Notes: a model not told the origin generated them from the sequence alone. Shown: positions 8,298-16,817, numbered from the stretch's first letter. The stretch: DNA of 64,000 bases from Promethearchaeota archaeon (GCA_019894875.1 JAGXNR010000007.1:1-64000); one strand, 5' to 3'. Translations and numbers: made by a program.

Positions 8298-10070
8298 TTA
8301 AAATTCTAATTTTCCCTTAATAATTGCTTGATATTTAGAATTATCAAATTGAATATATTTTTTTACTGATGAATCCCACATATAGAGAGGTTCCTTTATT
8401 TCATTGATATTATACCCCTCTTTACGAAGGTTGGACTTTCTTATTTTATTACTGCCAGTCACTTCAAGCTCATCACAAATACGAACAAAAATCGGGATTG
8501 AGTATTTTGGTAAAACTTGTATAACAAATCGTGAAATTTCATCGGATTTAAATCCAATGGCGGGATCAAATTTAATAGCAGCCATTCCTGCTTTTCCTTC
8601 ATGATTTGGGATTTCTATTCCATATACAGCACTCATTAATATTGAATTATGTGAATTTAATATGTTTTCAACCTCCTGGGTGGATACATTTTCTCCCTTC
8701 CAGCGAAAAGTATCACCGAATCTATCACTAAAAGAAAGCCATAAATCATCATGAAGCTCGAGTAGATCCCCGGTGATAAAATAAGCATCTCCTTTTTCAA
8801 AGACATCACGAATTATCTTTTGATTGGTTTTTTCTTTGTTTCTATACTTTGTAAAATTCTCGATATCCACAATTTTCATTAAAGACATTCCAACATCTCC
8901 TGATTCGCATTTTATATAAGAACCATCGTGGTTTTTAAGAAATTCACCTGTTTCTGGATTAACTTTTGCTAAAGCGTGATATTGAATATTATTTCTTCCG
9001 ATCATACCCGGAACCTCATCTATATTTACAATTGGTCCATAACCTTCAGTTGAACTATAATATTCAAAAATATGTTCGATCTGGAAGCGCTCTTTAAATT
9101 TTAGCCAGATATCCTTTCTTAAACCTAAACCCAACATCTTTTTGAGAGTATGTTTTTTTTCATATTCAGAAGGGGGTTGGTTAAGAATATATCGAGGAAT
9201 TTCACCGACATAGGTGGTGAATGTTATTTTATATTTGTGAATATCTTTCCAAAAATTTGAGGCAGAAAATTTTTTACGTAATACAGTAGTTGCCCCTGCA
9301 TACGTCGCTATACCCCAAGCTGTACAGATGGATAGAGAATGATACAACGGATTTGCTATTAAAATGATATCATCCGCGTTTGCTTGAGTTATTGAATAAC
9401 CATAGAATACACCATTCCCTGGCATTGCGGTGTTTGTTATAATTACCGCTTTTGGTAGACCTGTTGTCCCTGAAGTATAGATATAATATCCCGTTTCAGT
9501 TAAAGTTGAGTTATTTGTAGTTTTCGGGTTCTCCGTAGAGATATTTTCTAACTTACTTTTTAAATCAGCATATTCTGACTGAGTAGTTTTGAGATTATTT
9601 AATATTAAAATTTGATCTTTTTTAAGAGGTAAATTGTTGACAACCTCTACTAAAAATGGCAAGCATTCTCCATCAACGATAAGATATTTAGGTTCCACGA
9701 TTTTAATCGAGTGAATTAAGGCTTGTCTTCTTTGATTAACATTTACTAAAGCATTAATTCCTTGTAGCTTATTTATCCCTGTTGTAACAAAAATATATTC
9801 GGGAGAATTTTCCATCATCAAAGCAATGGTGTCCCCGGGTTTTAAACCAAGTTTTAAGAAGAAATTCGCGTATAAATTTGATTCCTCGTTAAATTGTTTC
9901 CATGTCCACGAATTATCTTCAAAAAATAAAGCAATTTTCTCTGGTTGACTCTCAGCAAACTGCTCAACATATATCCCCACGCTTTGATTTGGATTTTCTG
10001 TTAATTTTTTTACCTCTGATGTATATCGATCATAAGCAGCTCTTTCTTTAGGAGTAAAATTCGTTTCCAA
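8298..10070 (-). CDS. FATP/very-long-chain acyl-CoA synthetase-type AMP-binding ligase, paralogue
   Basis: 590 residues and co-linear with the enzyme at 2778-4532. It carries YIYTSGTTGLPKAVI and DRFGDTFRWKGENVST, and shares the GLGLRKDIW segment and the HKLRKVNLRKEGYN-like ending (NKIRKSNLRKEGYN). It would form an acyl-AMP and then an acyl-CoA. Differences in the substrate side (YYSSTEGYG here against FYGGTDFG in the other) suggest different acids. The TTG start has GGTGA six bases upstream. It is transcribed alone toward the ACT gene. The pair is probably an in-lineage duplication, but divergence is substantial. Confidence 0.88.
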   Translation of the reverse strand: METNFTPKERAAYDRYTSEVKKLTENPNQSVGIYVEQFAESQPEKIALFFEDNSWTWKQFNEESNLYANFFLKLGLKPGDTIALMMENSPEYIFVTTGINKLQGINALVNVNQRRQALIHSIKIVEPKYLIVDGECLPFLVEVVNNLPLKKDQILILNNLKTTQSEYADLKSKLENISTENPKTTNNSTLTETGYYIYTSGTTGLPKAVIITNTAMPGNGVFYGYSITQANADDIILIANPLYHSLSICTAWGIATYAGATTVLRKKFSASNFWKDIHKYKITFTTYVGEIPRYILNQPPSEYEKKHTLKKMLGLGLRKDIWLKFKERFQIEHIFEYYSSTEGYGPIVNIDEVPGMIGRNNIQYHALAKVNPETGEFLKNHDGSYIKCESGDVGMSLMKIVDIENFTKYRNKEKTNQKIIRDVFEKGDAYFITGDLLELHDDLWLSFSDRFGDTFRWKGENVSTQEVENILNSHNSILMSAVYGIEIPNHEGKAGMAAIKFDPAIGFKSDEISRFVIQVLPKYSIPIFVRICDELEVTGSNKIRKSNLRKEGYNINEIKEPLYMWDSSVKKYIQFDNSKYQAIIKGKLEF

Positions 10071-10324
10071 TTAACTTCACCAAAAATTTCCTAATAAATA
10101 TATATTTGCTAATATCAAATTTATAATATCTTAATATTTTTTATCCTTGATTTTTTATCGCTAACAATACCATATAATGATATCCTAAGTATTTTATATG
10201 CAAGAATTATAACCCTTTAATTAATTGCTAATTTCAGTTTACAACCAGACACCTAAAAAGCGTTTGAATAAGAATTATTAAGGTTATCTTTAATTATCAG
10301 TACTAGGCTTAACTTGGGTAAAAG

Positions 10325-10333
10325 TTTATAAAT
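10325..10333 (+). promoter_or_regulatory. TATA box upstream of FrhB-like gene leader
   Basis: TTTATAAAT preceded by a purine-rich GTAAAA stretch resembling a BRE. Transcription would start about 25 bases later, roughly 230 bases before the ATG at 10586, implying a long leader. Position and sequence are seen; use as a promoter is inferred. Confidence 0.45.
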
Positions 10334-10371
10334 GTACAAAAGATATTATCTTATAATTATGATCTTAAGTT

Positions 10372-10434
10372 ATACTACTACAAGGTTACTCACAAGGATA
10401 CTGTTATCTTTAATCAGTATTATCGTGGTAGTAT
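10372..10434 (+). ncRNA. Candidate structured RNA: 10-bp stem enclosing a 6-bp hairpin
   Basis: ATACTACTAC (10372-10381) can pair with GTGGTAGTAT (10425-10434) over ten positions with one G-U. Inside, ATACTG (10398-10403) pairs perfectly with CAGTAT (10415-10420) across an 11-base loop. The element is flanked on both sides by GATCTTA (10361-10367 and 10436-10442). It could be the core of a cis-regulatory leader or a small RNA. No known family was recognised. Confidence 0.4.
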
Positions 10435-10472
10435 TGATCTTATAAGCGATACAAAACCGCCTGATCCTTTTC

Positions 10473-10517
10473 AATAAATGCTTCACGGGTTTGTTCGCTT
10501 GAAGCATGATATTTATT
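10473..10517 (+). ncRNA. Candidate second hairpin of the leader
   Basis: ATGCTTCA (10478-10485) and TGAAGCAT (10500-10507) are perfect complements around a 14-base loop. After a short bulge the stem can extend by AATAA (10473-10477) with TTATT (10513-10517). It lies about 70 bases before the start of the FrhB-like gene, where a regulatory leader would act. Confidence 0.4.
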
Positions 10518-10585
10518 TGATAAGGTTGTTGGTGAGGTCGTTACCATTCAAGTATATAGGGAATTAAATAGAAGTTACTAACGAA

Positions 10586-12022
10586 ATGGGGAAGAAAAAG
10601 ATGGAAGAGAAAAAACAAGTAGTAAATTATTTGCAATCTAATTTTCTTGGGATTGGGTTTCAAGAATTACGCGACCATGTTATAAATAACCAAAATTGTA
10701 TTCTTTGTGGTACTTGTACCTCTATATGTCCTCGAATTGGGATGAACGAAACAGAACCGACTCTATTAGAATATGATCCGGAATGTTCCACCTGTTTTAG
10801 ATATTGTCCACAGACATATTTTCCTGAAGAAATGTTTGAAAAAGAATTATTTCCTGAGAATATAACTAAAAGTTATCCTCTTGGGAATTATCAAAAAATA
10901 ATTGCTGCAAAAAGTAATAATGAGGATATCTTACGAGTTGCTCAAAATGGAGGTGTAGTCTCTTCACTACTCATCCATGCTCTAGATACTGGAATAATAG
11001 ATGGAGTTCTTCTTACAGATAGAGATGAAATGTGGAGACCAAAACCCGTAGTAGCGAGAACCGCTAATGAAATTTTGTCATGTGCAGGCTCTAAATATAC
11101 TATTGCTTCTACACTAAGTATTTATAATACCACGATTAATGAGTTTAAACTAGAAAAATTAGCCTTTGTAGGAATGCCTTGTCAAATACAAGCCGTAAGG
11201 AAATTACAATTGTGTTCACCTCTCTCGAACGATTACGGGAAGTTCGCATTAATTATAGGGCTTTATTGTTTCTCAAACTATTCATATAATTTAATGCACA
11301 CATTTATTCAAGGAGAACTGGGAATTTCACTAAGTAATATAGAGAAGATGGACGTTTCACATGGTAAGTTCTATATTTATTTGAAAGATGAGACTATCAA
11401 AGAGGTTCCAATAAAAGAGATCAAGAAATATACTTGGATAAGTTGTCACTATTGTAAAGACTATACTGCTGAGATTGCAGATATATCCGTTGGAAGTGTG
11501 GGTGCTTCTAAGAATGATTTGAATAGTGTTATAGTACGAACTGATATTGGTGCAAAAATCTTTAATGAAGCAGTAAAAACTAAGAAGATTCTTACTTCAG
11601 ATGGTATTGACGTTCCTAAAATTGAGAAAGAATCATTGAGAAAGAAAACTCAGATAACACTAATAGATGGCAAAATATTAGAAGCTCTACGATTCTTAAA
11701 TATTCCCGATGTTGAAATAAAGACTTATACAACTTTAATGTCATTAGGAAGTGCTAACGAATCGATATTGAGTAAAGTAATGAAAATGGAAAAAGATCTT
11801 ACAAAAATGACTCTTAATAAACTTAAAGAACGTAAATGGATCACAGCTACAAATGGGCTTTACAGCTCTAGTAATCCTAAATTGGTAATCAACAATGAGA
11901 TTAATAGAGTGAGAAATGAATTCTTGGAAAAAATTAAGAAACTCAAAACCGAAGTCCTTCCTAATTTAGAAACAGTATATGCGCAAAACAACCATTTACG
12001 ACAAAATGAAAATTATGAGTAG
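10586..12022 (+). CDS. Coenzyme F420 hydrogenase/dehydrogenase beta-subunit (FrhB/FpoF) family iron-sulfur flavoprotein
   Basis: 478 residues. The N-terminal domain holds a ferredoxin-like cluster site (C38, C41, C44, C48) and further cysteines C67, C70 and C74. The middle contains the FrhB core, with QNGGVVSSLL and the late C-x2-C followed by AEIADISVGSVG. FrhB-type proteins carry FAD and iron-sulfur clusters and pass electrons between F420 or another carrier and a partner enzyme. About 120 extra residues at the C-terminus are Lys/Glu-rich helices with no clear relative. No hydrogenase large subunit is adjacent. It is probably expressed from a structured leader (10372-10517). Confidence 0.82.
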   Translation: MGKKKMEEKKQVVNYLQSNFLGIGFQELRDHVINNQNCILCGTCTSICPRIGMNETEPTLLEYDPECSTCFRYCPQTYFPEEMFEKELFPENITKSYPLGNYQKIIAAKSNNEDILRVAQNGGVVSSLLIHALDTGIIDGVLLTDRDEMWRPKPVVARTANEILSCAGSKYTIASTLSIYNTTINEFKLEKLAFVGMPCQIQAVRKLQLCSPLSNDYGKFALIIGLYCFSNYSYNLMHTFIQGELGISLSNIEKMDVSHGKFYIYLKDETIKEVPIKEIKKYTWISCHYCKDYTAEIADISVGSVGASKNDLNSVIVRTDIGAKIFNEAVKTKKILTSDGIDVPKIEKESLRKKTQITLIDGKILEALRFLNIPDVEIKTYTTLMSLGSANESILSKVMKMEKDLTKMTLNKLKERKWITATNGLYSSSNPKLVINNEINRVRNEFLEKIKKLKTEVLPNLETVYAQNNHLRQNENYE

Positions 12023-12050
12023 TATCTAAAAATCTGGATGAAGCACTATT

Positions 12051-13580
12051 TTAGTCTCGATCACGATTATTTACTCTGGTTTGGGAGTTAATGAATTTTT
12101 GGTAATCATGAAGTTTTTTTAAAACAATTGGACCGTTCTCTGGATTTCCCCCAAAAACCATGATTTTGTTTTCATCATATTTTTCCATAGAAAGACCGCC
12201 TAAACTGGAAGTAAAGGAAATATAGATAATTTTTTTGTCGGGGAATTTCTGGCATAATTGAATTTCATTTTCAATGGCCATATCGTGTCGATTCCCCATC
12301 CTGTCCAACATTGTTTCTACTAATTTTTTACCATATTCATTTGTAGGTTTTAAAAGTTTCATTCGATCTATGAATCTTGCAGAGGACATTGTTAATATTA
12401 CATCAAAGCAATCAGAGTTTAACATTAGTTCTATTACATTACGATAAGCATTAGGATTGCGAGTGGCAACCAGGTCAACAGGATTATTATGGCTCCAATA
12501 AAATGGTAGATGTTTTGAAATTTCTTCTATTAGTTTAGGACCGTTTGGTTCTGTTCTTAAATCAACAACATTAATCCCATGTTTTTCGCAAAGGTCAGTA
12601 AGATGAACTACAAAACCCCCTCCCCCACTAATGATACCCGCCCTAAGGCGACCATTAGTAGGAAGTGGCAGTAAGTATTGTGCTCCTTTAACTAAATAGA
12701 TAAACTGTTCTATTTGATCTGCAGATATCACCCCTGTCTGTTTAAAAACCGATTTGTAAAGATCTAATGAACCTGCAATAGATCCTGTATGACTGTTAGC
12801 GGCTCTAGCGCCACTTTGAGAGGTTCCTGCTTTAAGGAAAATGATTGGTTTTGACTTCGTAGTCTCTCTACAAATATCCACGAATCTCGATCCTGCACGT
12901 AATCCTTCAGCAAATAATGCAATTGTTTTGGTTTCTTTATCTCGAGCATAATATTCTAAATAATCTTCTAAGGTAAGGGAAGCTTCATTCCCACTAGATA
13001 CAAAATATCTAATCTGTTGAAAAGCATTGCATAAAATAGTACCCATTGTTCCTGATTGGGAGACAATTGATAAACTTCCTGGTCTCGGCATCATAAACCC
13101 AAAACCTAAATGGAGAGGAGATGATTGATCCTCGGATGAATAAAAACCCATAGAGTTAGGTCCTACAAAAATTAATCCTCCCTTTTCAGCGGTTTTAACT
13201 AATTCTTTATTTTCATCTTGTCTTTCTTCAGTTTTGACTTCACCAAACCCGGCTGTAATAATGGCTGCGGCTCTTACATCGTTTTCAATAGCATGTTTTA
13301 CTGAATCAACTACTGCGTGGGGAGGAACTACTATTCCAACAAGATCAATAGGCTCTGGACATTTATCAAGTGAGGGATAGACATCATGTTCTAAAATTTT
13401 ACTAGTTTCATATTTCGGATTGGGATTTATCCCATAAAGATTCTTGGTAAACCCACAGCTTAAAACACTAGAAAATACCGCAGATCCAATTTTCATCAGA
13501 CTATCAGTTGCTCCGATAACTGCCACATTTTTAGGATTAAACAAAAATTTCATTAATTCTAACTTTTCTTCAACATCCAT
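12051..13580 (-). CDS. Acetyl/acyl-CoA synthetase (ADP-forming), alpha subunit
   Basis: 509 residues with a CoA-binding Rossmann domain (VAVIGATDSLMKIGS near residue 18), then two succinyl-CoA-ligase-like domains. The phospho-histidine site appears as NSHTGSIAGS near residue 264. ACD enzymes interconvert acyl-CoA plus ADP and phosphate with acid plus ATP, giving archaea ATP from acyl-CoA. The ATP-grasp beta subunit is not fused and not next door, so it must be encoded elsewhere. The gene converges with the FrhB-like gene, with 28 bases between stops. Acid specificity is unknown. Confidence 0.88.
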   Translation of the reverse strand: MDVEEKLELMKFLFNPKNVAVIGATDSLMKIGSAVFSSVLSCGFTKNLYGINPNPKYETSKILEHDVYPSLDKCPEPIDLVGIVVPPHAVVDSVKHAIENDVRAAAIITAGFGEVKTEERQDENKELVKTAEKGGLIFVGPNSMGFYSSEDQSSPLHLGFGFMMPRPGSLSIVSQSGTMGTILCNAFQQIRYFVSSGNEASLTLEDYLEYYARDKETKTIALFAEGLRAGSRFVDICRETTKSKPIIFLKAGTSQSGARAANSHTGSIAGSLDLYKSVFKQTGVISADQIEQFIYLVKGAQYLLPLPTNGRLRAGIISGGGGFVVHLTDLCEKHGINVVDLRTEPNGPKLIEEISKHLPFYWSHNNPVDLVATRNPNAYRNVIELMLNSDCFDVILTMSSARFIDRMKLLKPTNEYGKKLVETMLDRMGNRHDMAIENEIQLCQKFPDKKIIYISFTSSLGGLSMEKYDENKIMVFGGNPENGPIVLKKLHDYQKFINSQTRVNNRDRD

Positions 13581-13857
13581 TTTATAATCTCCGAGCCTTG
13601 ACTATTAAATGAAAAAAATTAATTAGTACTAATCAGATTATTAAAGAATTCAAAGAATAATAATTTTCTTAAAGACTATTTCTAAAGATATTTTCTTAGG
13701 AGAGATTATATTATTCTGTTAAAAAATAGGATTAATTTTAGAGTAACTTGCCATAGGGATGAATTATTTATGAAATTCTTCTGGTAAAACCTTTTAATTC
13801 CTATATTTTTTGAGATAATTAACATCAATATTCATATGATAAATAATTAAAACTTTA

Positions 13858-13874
13858 AATGATTTGAAATCATT
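13858..13874 (+). repeat. Perfect palindrome, operator candidate
   Basis: AATGATTT and AAATCATT flank a single G, a 17-bp dyad located 56-72 bases before the start of the HpaB-family gene. Size and placement fit a dimeric regulator site; no regulator gene is adjacent. Confidence 0.45.
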
Positions 13875-13882
13875 AGTAGATA

Positions 13883-13901
13883 TTGACTATTTTTTAGTCA
13901 A
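13883..13901 (+). repeat. 7-bp stem hairpin in the leader of the HpaB-family gene
   Basis: TTGACTA and TAGTCAA flank TTTTT. The hairpin ends 15 bases before the Shine-Dalgarno AGAGGT (13917-13922) and could be either a second operator or an RNA hairpin affecting translation. Confidence 0.4.
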
Positions 13902-13929
13902 GAATTTTCAATAAAAAGAGGTAAACAAA

Positions 13930-15417
13930 ATGAGAACAAAAGAACAATATATGAGAGATTTAGGGAAATTGAAAAAAAATCTTTATTTCGATGGTGAGTT
14001 GATTGATCGTTTAGACGAGAGACAGATGCCATGTATTGATACGATTGGAACGACATTTGACGTAGTTGATGATCCTGAATATAGTGATTTAATTTTTGCA
14101 AAATCTCACCTTTCAGGAGATACAATTAATCGTTTCACTCACGTACATCAAAATACTGAAGATCTTCATAAAAAGCAAGACTTAACTCGGAAAATATGTC
14201 AGAAAGTTGGTGGATGTATTCAACGCTGTATGGGATGTGATGGAATGAATGCCGTTTATAACGTAAGCTATGAAGCAGATAAATCAAATAACGGTGAAAC
14301 ACATTACCATGAGAACTTTAAGAAATGGTTAGAACGATTTCAAAAGGAAGATTTAATTGCAGCTTGTGCCCAAACGGATATAAAGGGTAATCGAATAAAA
14401 CGCCCTGCAGATCAAGAAGACCCAGATATGTATGTTCGTGTTGTAGAGAAACGAGAAGATGGAATTATAGTTCGGGGGTGTAAGCTCCACATATCAGAAG
14501 CTTCTGTTTCTGATGAAATAATTGTTGTCCCCACAAGGGCATTAAGACCAGAAGATAAAGATTATGCAGTTGCTTTTGCAATACCAGCTGATTACGAAGG
14601 TGTTAAGCAGGTAGTTACTATTCATAATTTGCGTGAAAGGACACATTTTAAACGTGGATTTATGCCTGGAGCTACTGATTCTTACATAATTTTTGAAGAT
14701 ACATTTATCCCATGGGAGAAAGTTTTTCTTTGTGGAGAATATCAACATGCAGGTACTCTTGCGTTGTTATTTGCTTTATTTCATCGCCATAGTTATTCAG
14801 GATGTAAACCTGCAATCGGAGATTTAGTAGTAGGAACAGCAGCATTAGCAGCGGAATATAACAACATTCATAAAGCTTCACATGTTAGAAGCAAATTAGC
14901 AGAATTAATCATGGTATCCGAACTCGGTTATGCAGCGGGATATACCGCATCCGATTTAGGAAAACCAGAAGTATATATGCCTGGTGTAGGATTTATTCCT
15001 TATGGACCTGGAAGTTATATCCCAAATTCGATTTATTGCAATGTGGGACGATGTTTATCAGGAGAAAACGTATTTCGCGAAGCAGAGATAATCGTTGATC
15101 TTTGTGGTGGGATTCCAGCAACCTTCCCCCATGAAGGAGATTTTGTAAATCCAGAGCTTAAAGATCTTCTTAATAAATATATAATGCGCAATCCCCAAAT
15201 TTCTCCTCAAAATGCAGCTCAATTTTGGAGATTTATTGGCGATATGTACTGCTCAGCTACAGGCGGTGTTCATCTTTTTGGGAGTTACCATGGTGGTGGA
15301 TCCCCTGTAATGGAAAGTATCGCGATTACAACTCAATATGATATTGAATCTAAGAAGGATATCGTAAAAAGAGTAGCAGGAATTGACGATGACTTAAATA
15401 AAAAGTACAAAAACTAA
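13930..15417 (+). CDS. abfD: 4-hydroxybutyryl-CoA dehydratase / vinylacetyl-CoA isomerase type enzyme (HpaB family)
   Basis: 495 residues, full length for the 4-hydroxyphenylacetate 3-monooxygenase/4-hydroxybutyryl-CoA dehydratase family. The [4Fe-4S] ligands of the dehydratase are present with the right spacing. Cys96 and Cys100 (GGCIQRCMGC) match clostridial C99 and C103, and His285 and Cys292 (FHRHSYSGC) match H292 and C299. Flavin monooxygenase members lack this set, so an oxygen-sensitive dehydratase making crotonyl-CoA is favoured. That reaction occurs in aminobutyrate fermentation and in the 4-hydroxybutyrate carbon cycles; which applies here is not shown. AGAGGT lies eight bases before the ATG. 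T-rich tracts follow the stop. Confidence 0.85.
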   Translation: MRTKEQYMRDLGKLKKNLYFDGELIDRLDERQMPCIDTIGTTFDVVDDPEYSDLIFAKSHLSGDTINRFTHVHQNTEDLHKKQDLTRKICQKVGGCIQRCMGCDGMNAVYNVSYEADKSNNGETHYHENFKKWLERFQKEDLIAACAQTDIKGNRIKRPADQEDPDMYVRVVEKREDGIIVRGCKLHISEASVSDEIIVVPTRALRPEDKDYAVAFAIPADYEGVKQVVTIHNLRERTHFKRGFMPGATDSYIIFEDTFIPWEKVFLCGEYQHAGTLALLFALFHRHSYSGCKPAIGDLVVGTAALAAEYNNIHKASHVRSKLAELIMVSELGYAAGYTASDLGKPEVYMPGVGFIPYGPGSYIPNSIYCNVGRCLSGENVFREAEIIVDLCGGIPATFPHEGDFVNPELKDLLNKYIMRNPQISPQNAAQFWRFIGDMYCSATGGVHLFGSYHGGGSPVMESIAITTQYDIESKKDIVKRVAGIDDDLNKKYKN

Positions 15418-15434
15418 ACAAAAAAAATATTCTA

Positions 15435-15464
15435 TTTTTTCATCTTTTTTATTAACTTTTTTTT
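15435..15464 (+). terminator. T-rich terminator after the HpaB-family gene
   Basis: Three T runs (15435-15440, 15445-15450 and 15457-15464) begin 18 bases after the stop codon. Runs of T on the non-template strand are the usual archaeal termination signal. Confidence 0.5.
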
Positions 15465-15508
15465 ATAACCTTTAAGGAAAGGAGTCATTCATATATCTTA
15501 AAACAGTT

Positions 15509-16006
15509 TTAAAAAAAGTCACTAATAAGGGTTAAATATCCTTCCTGTTCTAAATAATCTTTTTCTTGTATTGAACCTGTAGCATATCTTTTTAGAATTT
15601 CTTGTTGAAAAATAATTTGAAATTTTGTTTCTCCAACCTCCCTCAGACGTTTTAGAAGTGGAAATGATATCTTATAATATAAAAAATGACTATCATAATA
15701 ATTTTTAGACCAAGCACGAATATCCAAATCAAGTCCTATTAAAAGAATTTCTTCTGGAGCCATTCCTTCTTTGCACCTTGAAAGAAAAGAATTATCAATT
15801 ATTTCTTCAATTATCTCTTCAATAGAGGGGAAAGATCTGCTAGGTATCATAACTATAGGATCATCTCCTATAGATATAACTAATATGCTGTTTTCTTCAT
15901 GATTATCATCACTACTCTCTTTCAGCTTAATCTTTACAGAGATCTGTTCCTCTATACCTTTAAAATTTTTGATCGAAATACAATTCCTTGTAATTTCTTC
16001 TTTCAT
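15509..16006 (-). CDS. Unrecognised soluble protein
   Basis: 165 residues, acidic, with alternating strands and helices. Notable segments are ILVISIGDDPIVMIPSRSF, SIEEIIEEIIDNSFLSR, and EEILLIGLDLDIRAWSKNYYDS. There is no signal peptide, membrane helix or cysteine cluster, and I recognise no family. It is transcribed toward the HpaB-family gene and separated from it by the T-rich terminator. Coding nature is supported by a long uninterrupted frame with an ATG start and sensible composition. No function is offered. Confidence 0.6.
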   Translation of the reverse strand: MKEEITRNCISIKNFKGIEEQISVKIKLKESSDDNHEENSILVISIGDDPIVMIPSRSFPSIEEIIEEIIDNSFLSRCKEGMAPEEILLIGLDLDIRAWSKNYYDSHFLYYKISFPLLKRLREVGETKFQIIFQQEILKRYATGSIQEKDYLEQEGYLTLISDFF

Positions 16007-16220
16007 TAATTTCTTGCTCTATTCAATAATTTGAATTATTTGTTGAGTAAAATTTGATGTGGTTGACGAATTACACAAAGAAAGAAGAAAAAAATTAAAA
16101 ACTTTAGTGAAAATGTTGGCTCTCATTGAATAACGACTAAATTTAAGAAAAATCGAGATTTACTAATAATAATGAAACTTAAAATAAACTATCTTTAGCC
16201 ACAAAATAAACAATTTTTGA

Positions 16221-16739
16221 ATGGATGAGATGTCTGAAATAAGAGGAAAATATTTTGAAGAATTTCAGGAGGGAGACACATATCTTACCTCGAGAAGAAC
16301 TCTACGGGAGGCAGATTTAATGGATTTTTGTAATTTATGCTGGTTTAATTTATCCATGTTTTTTGATGAGATTTATGCTGAAAAAGAGATGCCATATAAA
16401 TCCCCGGTATTCCCCGGTCCTTTTATTATCCCTCTGGCAATCGGTCTTTTTTTGAAATTAGGAGTTTATGAGAGAACTGTAATTGCGTTACTAGGGATTC
16501 AAAATCTTAAGTTCAAAACATCGTTAAGAGTTGGTGATACGATGGAAGTTGAGGTTATAATTCTTACTAAAAAAGATTCTAAAACCTATTCTAATAGAGG
16601 AATAATGTGTTCTTTATTCAGTATCAATAAAGTTCACCATGATCTATCAAAAGAATTCATTATGTCTTTTGAAATGACCCATTTGTTAAAAAAGAAAGAT
16701 TTTACGATACAATTACTGAAAAATAAGAATCCCTTTTAG
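16221..16739 (+). CDS. MaoC-like hotdog-fold protein, probable non-canonical hydratase
   Basis: 172 residues with the MaoC outline: an N-terminal GKYFEEFQEGDTYLTSRRTL, a central helix, PVFPGPFIIPLAIGLFLKLG, then LKFKTSLRVGDTMEVEVII. MaoC R-hydratases use an Asp and His in a D-x4-H motif at the start of the central helix. Here that place reads WFNLSMFFDEIYA, with aromatic residues instead, so enoyl-CoA hydration by the usual mechanism is doubtful. It may be a structural or thioesterase-like relative. It follows the enzymes of CoA metabolism but is not in an operon with them. Confidence 0.75.
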   Translation: MDEMSEIRGKYFEEFQEGDTYLTSRRTLREADLMDFCNLCWFNLSMFFDEIYAEKEMPYKSPVFPGPFIIPLAIGLFLKLGVYERTVIALLGIQNLKFKTSLRVGDTMEVEVIILTKKDSKTYSNRGIMCSLFSINKVHHDLSKEFIMSFEMTHLLKKKDFTIQLLKNKNPF

Positions 16740-16782
16740 GCTTATTTCTCAACTTACTAAAAAGTAAACCTTAATAAAATAA

Positions 16783-16817
16783 CGCGATTTCATAATGTAA
16801 TGAAATATAAAATCGCG
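16783..16817 (+). repeat. Compound hairpin after the MaoC-like gene
   Basis: CGCGATTT (16783-16790) and AAATCGCG (16810-16817) are exact complements. Within the loop TTTCAT and ATGAAA can pair as well, an alternative that shares bases with the outer stem. It stands out from the AT-rich surroundings and lies 43 bases after the stop. It may end or protect the transcript, or serve both converging genes. Confidence 0.45.

Larger units (their letters stand above)
10071..10585. other. 515-base intergenic region with structured leader of the FrhB-like gene
   Basis: This lies between the divergent acyl-CoA ligase and FrhB-like genes. A good TATA box (TTTATAAAT, 10325-10333) points rightward. Its transcript would begin near 10352-10358 and have a 5' leader of about 230 nt containing the two strong hairpins listed separately. 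A 12-mer (GTTATCTTTAAT) occurs at 10283-10294 and 10403-10414, each followed closely by ATCAGTA. No open frame of note and no tRNA or known riboswitch was recognised. Confidence 0.5.
13581..13929. other. 349-base divergent promoter region with two inverted repeats
   Basis: AT-rich spacer between the ACD alpha gene and the 4-hydroxybutyryl-CoA-dehydratase-type gene. Besides the two inverted repeats annotated next to the latter, no open frame or RNA was found. Promoter elements for both directions are likely but several TATA-like strings compete. Confidence 0.4.

Noticed and set aside
10372..10517. Known RNA families (SRP RNA, RNase P RNA, SAM riboswitch) in the FrhB leader
   Set aside because: No conserved cores of those RNAs were found; called a candidate only.
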